DNA from: a virus | Virus record (IMG/VR): IMGVR_UViG_3300022935_000010 | Span: 1-64,000 of that record | Length of the DNA stretch: 64,000 bases | Reading direction: 5' to 3' (one strand) | Shown here: piece by piece, positions 60,707 to 64,000 of the stretch | Layout: each line of letters opens with the position of its first letter | Position numbering within the stretch: the stretch's first letter is position 1 | Program-made: the position numbers and the translations under genes | Notes under the pieces: model-generated | The model's input: only the letters and a program-made list of their open reading frames with translations | What the model was told of the DNA's origin: nothing | The model's database searches: none

Positions 60707-61387
60707 ATGGCTAATAATATTAAATCCTTTGAGGATTTTAAATCTGATATAGCTCAGGAAGTAAACGAGAGCTGGTTCTCTGATATACTTGGGTATGCTG
60801 GAGGTGCATTTAGCGATGTTCTAAAAGGTAAAGCATCTGCTTACCTTATGAGTTTCTTTGGTATTGGTGAGCAATCTATATTTAGTAAACTTGTACAGAA
60901 CTTTGTAGAACAAATTCCAATTGCAGATTTAACCAAAATTATATTTGCTGGTAAGGCAAATTCTGCTTACCTTGCTCCAAAAATGGCTGACGCAACTATA
61001 GAATTCCTTTCTGAGAAAGGTCTAGACGGGATAGCAGAGGATCTCCATATAGAGCCTTCTGGATGGATTTACAGGACATTATCAGAGATAATAAGCAACC
61101 AAGCAAGAAGGGAAAATTTCAGGGAATCCTTGGTTAAATTTTACTTGCAAGCATTTAATGGATTTGAAAGTCCTGATGTCGAGGAATTTAAAAGTTCTTT
61201 ATCTTCCATGGATAAAAGAAGTCTGGAAAGGGGTCTAGAGGATGCTTCCAGAAGATCTGGTGCTGATTTAGATGTGGCATCTAGCGAAGCTGGAAGGGAT
61301 ATGGTTACTGACTTTTTATCTGGATTAGCTGGTGATGGTCAATCAATGCAATCTCTCGGATTAAGTACTGGGGGAACAATACAATAA
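60707..61387 (+). CDS. Putative internal head protein, 226 aa
   Basis: The N terminus NNIKSFEDFKSDIAQEVNES has the targeting-like F-x-x-F motif and a cleavage-type V-N-E at 18-20. The remaining part is a compact helical domain with several hydrophobic amphipathic helices (about 25-110) and a Gly/Ser-rich end. It stands under its own late promoter with a second small protein. Probably packaged; function unknown. Confidence 0.62.
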   Translation: MANNIKSFEDFKSDIAQEVNESWFSDILGYAGGAFSDVLKGKASAYLMSFFGIGEQSIFSKLVQNFVEQIPIADLTKIIFAGKANSAYLAPKMADATIEFLSEKGLDGIAEDLHIEPSGWIYRTLSEIISNQARRENFRESLVKFYLQAFNGFESPDVEEFKSSLSSMDKRSLERGLEDASRRSGADLDVASSEAGRDMVTDFLSGLAGDGQSMQSLGLSTGGTIQ

Positions 61388-61400
61388 AAATACTAATATC

Positions 61401-61766
61401 ATGAATATAAATGACGTAGCAAAGAGAGAGGTTTTAGACTTTGATCAATTTAAGAAAAAGGTACACGACGAAACATACAAACCATTCGCTGCTGAAAATC
61501 AAGAAGGTGGTGAAGGAAAGACTGGACTACATAGGATAAAAAGAGAGCCTGCTTACGATTGGGTTGGCTATGCTGATGCAGTATTTAGCCCAGAAAAAGC
61601 GGGAATCGAGGTTCCTGGATATAATGCTGATGGTGACAGAGAGTACAACATTGCAAATGCTGGTCCTTCTATAGTAAATGCCCCAAATTCTTCTATCTCT
61701 GGATTGGGAGAATCTGAAACACCAGTTAATGAATCGTTTTCAATTAAGAGGTTAGAAGATTTCTAA
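61401..61766 (+). CDS. Small putative head-associated protein, 121 aa
   Basis: The N terminus has LDFDQFKKKVHDE with the F-x-x-F pattern, and the C terminus ends ESFSIKRLEDF, a similar targeting-like sequence preceded by V-N-E. The middle is low in secondary structure and Gly/Ala/Pro-rich. It lies 13 nt after the previous gene and is followed by a strong terminator. Possibly a scaffold or packaged protein with signals at both ends. Confidence 0.58.
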   Translation: MNINDVAKREVLDFDQFKKKVHDETYKPFAAENQEGGEGKTGLHRIKREPAYDWVGYADAVFSPEKAGIEVPGYNADGDREYNIANAGPSIVNAPNSSISGLGESETPVNESFSIKRLEDF

Positions 61767-61792
61767 CATAACCGGTTTTGATAAATCTTATA

Positions 61793-61824
61793 AGACAAGT
61801 TTCACCCGAAACTTGTCTTTTTTT
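61793..61824 (+). terminator. Rho-independent terminator
   Basis: Perfect 11-bp stem AGACAAGTTTC/GAAACTTGTCT with 4-nt loop ACCC, followed by six T. Confidence 0.92.
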
Positions 61825-61860
61825 ATGTAATATAAAAAAAACAAAGATCCGGATCTCACA

Positions 61861-62529
61861 ATGAATATTAAATTAGTTCACATACTGACAGAGCCCGAAA
61901 CAAGAAGAGAGCAAGCTTCAATAAACTCCTTATCTCCACTTGGAGAAATGTGCTTAACTTATCAACAACAGGTTAATGAGAGATACAAGGGTGAAGCATG
62001 GAAGGAAGTTCCTGCTCTTTCCCAATCCCCTGCTACAAACCATGGACCTGGACACTATGGTGCTTTCCAATCCTTCAAGAAAGCAATGTTAGAGAATTTC
62101 TCGGATGATTTGGATGCTTTGGTTTTATGCGAGTGCGATTGTGTTCTTGAATGCTCCCACGAAGACTTTATGAATAAGCTGAAGAGGGGTATTGATTTCT
62201 GTAATAGGAATGACCTTAAATACCTTTCTCTGGGTTCCAGATTTGTTAACGGTGTTTTACAGTCCCCAGAGATCGATTCTGATGATGAATACAAAGACTT
62301 TTATGTTACCAATAAGGTGATCTTGGCTCACTGTATTGTTCTCCCCGCATCTTCTAGGGATCTTATCCTAGGTGCCCTTGATAAATTCAGTTGGGATAGT
62401 CCGGACATCTGGTTTAATGAAGCTTTGTGGAAGTCTGGTATAAATAGATTTGGTATTGTAAAAGAAAGGCTTGCTAGACAGCACGAGGGCATCTCGCTTA
62501 TAGATAATGTCTGGAAGGAGTCTCAGTAA
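61861..62529 (+). CDS. Putative GT-A glycosyltransferase, 222 aa
   Basis: KLVHILTEPETRREQASINS at the N terminus and ALVLCECDCVLE (about 86-97, acidic E-x-D-type site at the end of a hydrophobic strand) resemble GT25-like or related GT-A enzymes. Later SPDIWFNEALWK (about 180-191) would be the D-x-x-x-N acceptor region. It lies between a terminator and the only minus-strand gene, and its stop abuts that gene's 3' end. Donor and acceptor unknown. Confidence 0.6.
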   Translation: MNIKLVHILTEPETRREQASINSLSPLGEMCLTYQQQVNERYKGEAWKEVPALSQSPATNHGPGHYGAFQSFKKAMLENFSDDLDALVLCECDCVLECSHEDFMNKLKRGIDFCNRNDLKYLSLGSRFVNGVLQSPEIDSDDEYKDFYVTNKVILAHCIVLPASSRDLILGALDKFSWDSPDIWFNEALWKSGINRFGIVKERLARQHEGISLIDNVWKESQ

Positions 62530-63258
62530 TTACCTTCTTTCCCTCTCTTCCTTACTTACCTCTCTTATGAATAGCTCCTTTGCTATCTTTAATGTTACTG
62601 AATCCTCAGTAAAATCTTCGTATATCTCCATCACATTAACTGCAGGATCAATGTGTCTATCTAGATCCATTGCTTCTAATATTTCGTTAACTATGAATTC
62701 ATAGGACATTGAAAAATAACTGTTCCTTAGGAAAACCCTTTTCATTAATGTTCCTTGTGGTCCACTGTTATTCTTTCCGTTTTGCCACCAGTAAGCGATT
62801 ATATTGTCTGTTGCCATGTTTCTAAAGATCAGTATACCACTATCTTTGTTTTTTACATCCCCAAATTTCCCTAGAGAAAATGCTTTGATCCTGCTTTCGA
62901 TGTTCTTCCAGAGTTCCATACCGAGGTCTGCATATTTATAGAGGATGTTAAGTGACATCTCTATGATTTTGAAAATTTCTTCGTTCTCAAAATCCTCTAT
63001 TTCAGAATTTTCGTAATACTCAACCAGTTTTTTAATATTTAATGGTAGATCTTCTGGTATCTGATTAAATTCGTTTTCAATCCAGACTTTAATTGAAGTG
63101 ATTTCCTTGATCATTGAGAATATTCTCTTTATGGGATAATAAATATCCTCCTCTGCAATGTCCTTGTTTACAGTGGATAGAAAATCTAATAAAACGTATT
63201 GTTTGTATTCTTGATCGATTGGATGTTCGATGAACCATGTGGGTTTAATATCTTTCAT
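62530..63258 (-). CDS. Hypothetical protein, 242 aa, only minus-strand gene
   Basis: The gene ends one base after the stop of the opposite gene and reads leftwards from ATG at 63258. The protein is largely helical and acidic in the middle (about 75-105), with an EIMDLDRHIDPAV-like C-terminal part (EAMDLDRHIDPAVNVMEIYE) and RNMATDNIIAYWW near 147-159. No recognised domain. Upstream (63276-63284 read on minus) an AATATATAG-type sequence resembles the late motif. Its orientation suggests separate regulation or recent insertion. Confidence 0.7.
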   Translation of the reverse strand: MKDIKPTWFIEHPIDQEYKQYVLLDFLSTVNKDIAEEDIYYPIKRIFSMIKEITSIKVWIENEFNQIPEDLPLNIKKLVEYYENSEIEDFENEEIFKIIEMSLNILYKYADLGMELWKNIESRIKAFSLGKFGDVKNKDSGILIFRNMATDNIIAYWWQNGKNNSGPQGTLMKRVFLRNSYFSMSYEFIVNEILEAMDLDRHIDPAVNVMEIYEDFTEDSVTLKIAKELFIREVSKEERERR

Positions 63259-63341
63259 GGTAAAGAAGAATTATGTTTGATATTCTATATATTATCCCCG
63301 GGGTATACTTCTGGACTTTTAAAGAACCCATTTTAGGTTGT

Positions 63342-63350
63342 GATATATAA
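63342..63350 (+). promoter_or_regulatory. Candidate late promoter motif GATATATAA
   Basis: It starts 32 nt before the ATG at 63374, in the 115-nt divergent gap between the minus-strand gene and the last two genes. Confidence 0.65.
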
Positions 63351-63373
63351 TACATAAAAATAGTGGTCCCATC

Positions 63374-63811
63374 ATGCCAAGAATAGACGATTATATTTCA
63401 TTCAGCTCCAATAAGAAAAACAACGTTTCTAGCGAGTTTATTTTTTCAAAAGAACTGGGCTTGTTAGACGTTGAGGTTGTTAATAGGCCTCCTGAGATTT
63501 CTGATGTTGATTCGTTAGAATGTGAAATTGAATACAAGGTTGGCATAGAAAGAAGAAAAGATGGGATACAGGACCTGAACTTTTCTATAGAGGAAATAGA
63601 ACTTGAAATTAAAGTCGACGATTATCCAAACGAACAGAAGGAATTTGAATTTGATATAGTACCAGATGTAAACATCGCTATTCCTTCCATTGTAATCCAG
63701 AAGGGGTCGAGATTAGTCCCAACAGATCCTTCTTTTGCAAGAATTGATATGAGAAAGTCGATGAATCCCAAAGACTTCAGAATCCAAATACTCTTTGGAA
63801 CCAATGAATAA
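63374..63811 (+). CDS. Hypothetical virion-type protein, 145 aa
   Basis: Acidic, beta-rich protein with alternating hydrophobic and charged residues (IEYKVGIERR, NFSIEEIELEIKV) and no membrane segment. It is under a late promoter motif and overlaps the next gene by 8 nt. Probably structural; no family recognised. Confidence 0.6.
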   Translation: MPRIDDYISFSSNKKNNVSSEFIFSKELGLLDVEVVNRPPEISDVDSLECEIEYKVGIERRKDGIQDLNFSIEEIELEIKVDDYPNEQKEFEFDIVPDVNIAIPSIVIQKGSRLVPTDPSFARIDMRKSMNPKDFRIQILFGTNE

Positions 63812-64000
63812 AGCACTTAAATTTGGCCAGTTTGGGAGAATTTTTGAATCTCGGGGGATATCTAAAAAGGATGTTGGACTAATTGGTCCAAATATGTCTG
63901 GCGAAATAAAGCTTAGAATACCTAATCCTGGTATCACATTAAAGAGAATAGACGATGGTGATAACTTTACTTTTCAAATGGGTGAGAAGTCTTGTTCGGT
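63804..64000 (+). CDS. Partial gene with targeting-like N terminus
   Basis: ATG 63804 overlaps the previous stop (TAA 63809-63811). The first 65 residues are visible; the frame runs off the window. The N terminus ALKFGQFGRIFESRG carries the F-x-x-F/IFE motif with a cleavage-type I-F-E at 13-15, as in the other putative internal proteins. The following residues form a beta-rich start. Function unknown. Confidence 0.65.
   Translation, partial: MNKALKFGQFGRIFESRGISKKDVGLIGPNMSGEIKLRIPNPGITLKRIDDGDNFTFQMGEKSCS

Overview
The window is a piece of a large AT-rich tailed-phage genome of the T4-like contractile-tail type. Most T4 late morphogenesis genes are recognisable from their proteins: a neck protein (gp14-like), small and large terminase (gp16, gp17), sheath (gp18), two tail tubes (gp19), a gp26/gp51-like tail assembly pair, late sigma (gp55-like), head completion (gp4), two portals (gp20), prohead protease fused to a scaffold-like region (gp21/gp22) and major capsid protein (gp23). 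Only one gene is on the minus strand. I saw no tRNA, rRNA, CRISPR array or insertion sequence. The host is probably a member of Bacteroidota. Most genes lack a Shine-Dalgarno sequence and have A-rich leaders, and three enzyme genes are preceded by TAnnTTTG, the -7 element of the Bacteroidetes primary sigma factor. This is an inference.

Layout. 0-4.3 kb: the C-terminal part of a giant Ser-Ser-Gly repeat fibre. 4.3-10.2 kb: an oxygenase-like protein and four glycosyltransferases, one of them resembling autotransporter heptosyltransferases. 10.3-22.8 kb: neck, terminase, sheath, tubes and tail assembly genes. 22.9-25.9 kb: dCMP deaminase, an ECF-like sigma factor and a PD-(D/E)XK nuclease. 26-36.2 kb: membrane and virion proteins, a long acidic repeat protein with a probable -1 frameshift, gp55, gp4 and two portals. 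36.2-45.6 kb: heptose-kinase-like protein, DNA ligase, clamp loader, GMP-kinase-like protein, 5' nuclease, UV endonuclease, Nei/Fpg glycosylase and a proofreading-type exonuclease. 45.7-57.8 kb: prohead and capsid block with many putative internal proteins. 57.8-62.5 kb: further glycosyltransferases, a P-loop kinase and asparagine synthetase. The right end holds small virion-like genes.

How it may work together. A motif GATATATA(A/G) lies mostly 25-35 nt before start codons of structural genes and is the candidate late promoter, probably read by the gp55-like sigma factor; replication and repair genes have host-type elements instead. Many proteins share a short N-terminal motif ending in a xxE site, like T4 capsid-targeting sequences that are cut by gp21. 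They may be packaged and injected, including a nucleotidyltransferase.

The most interesting hypothesis is a phage-encoded protein-glycosylation module. It would combine a Ser-rich fibre, an adjacent TibC/AAH-like heptosyltransferase with a four-Cys motif, further glycosyltransferases, and a HldE-like heptose-phosphate kinase elsewhere in the window. Other unusual points are tandem portal genes, tandem tail-tube genes, two candidate recoding sites (+1 and -1), a protease-scaffold fusion with 13 exact-length 14-residue repeats and a possible nested start, and late-promoter motifs inside inverted repeats.
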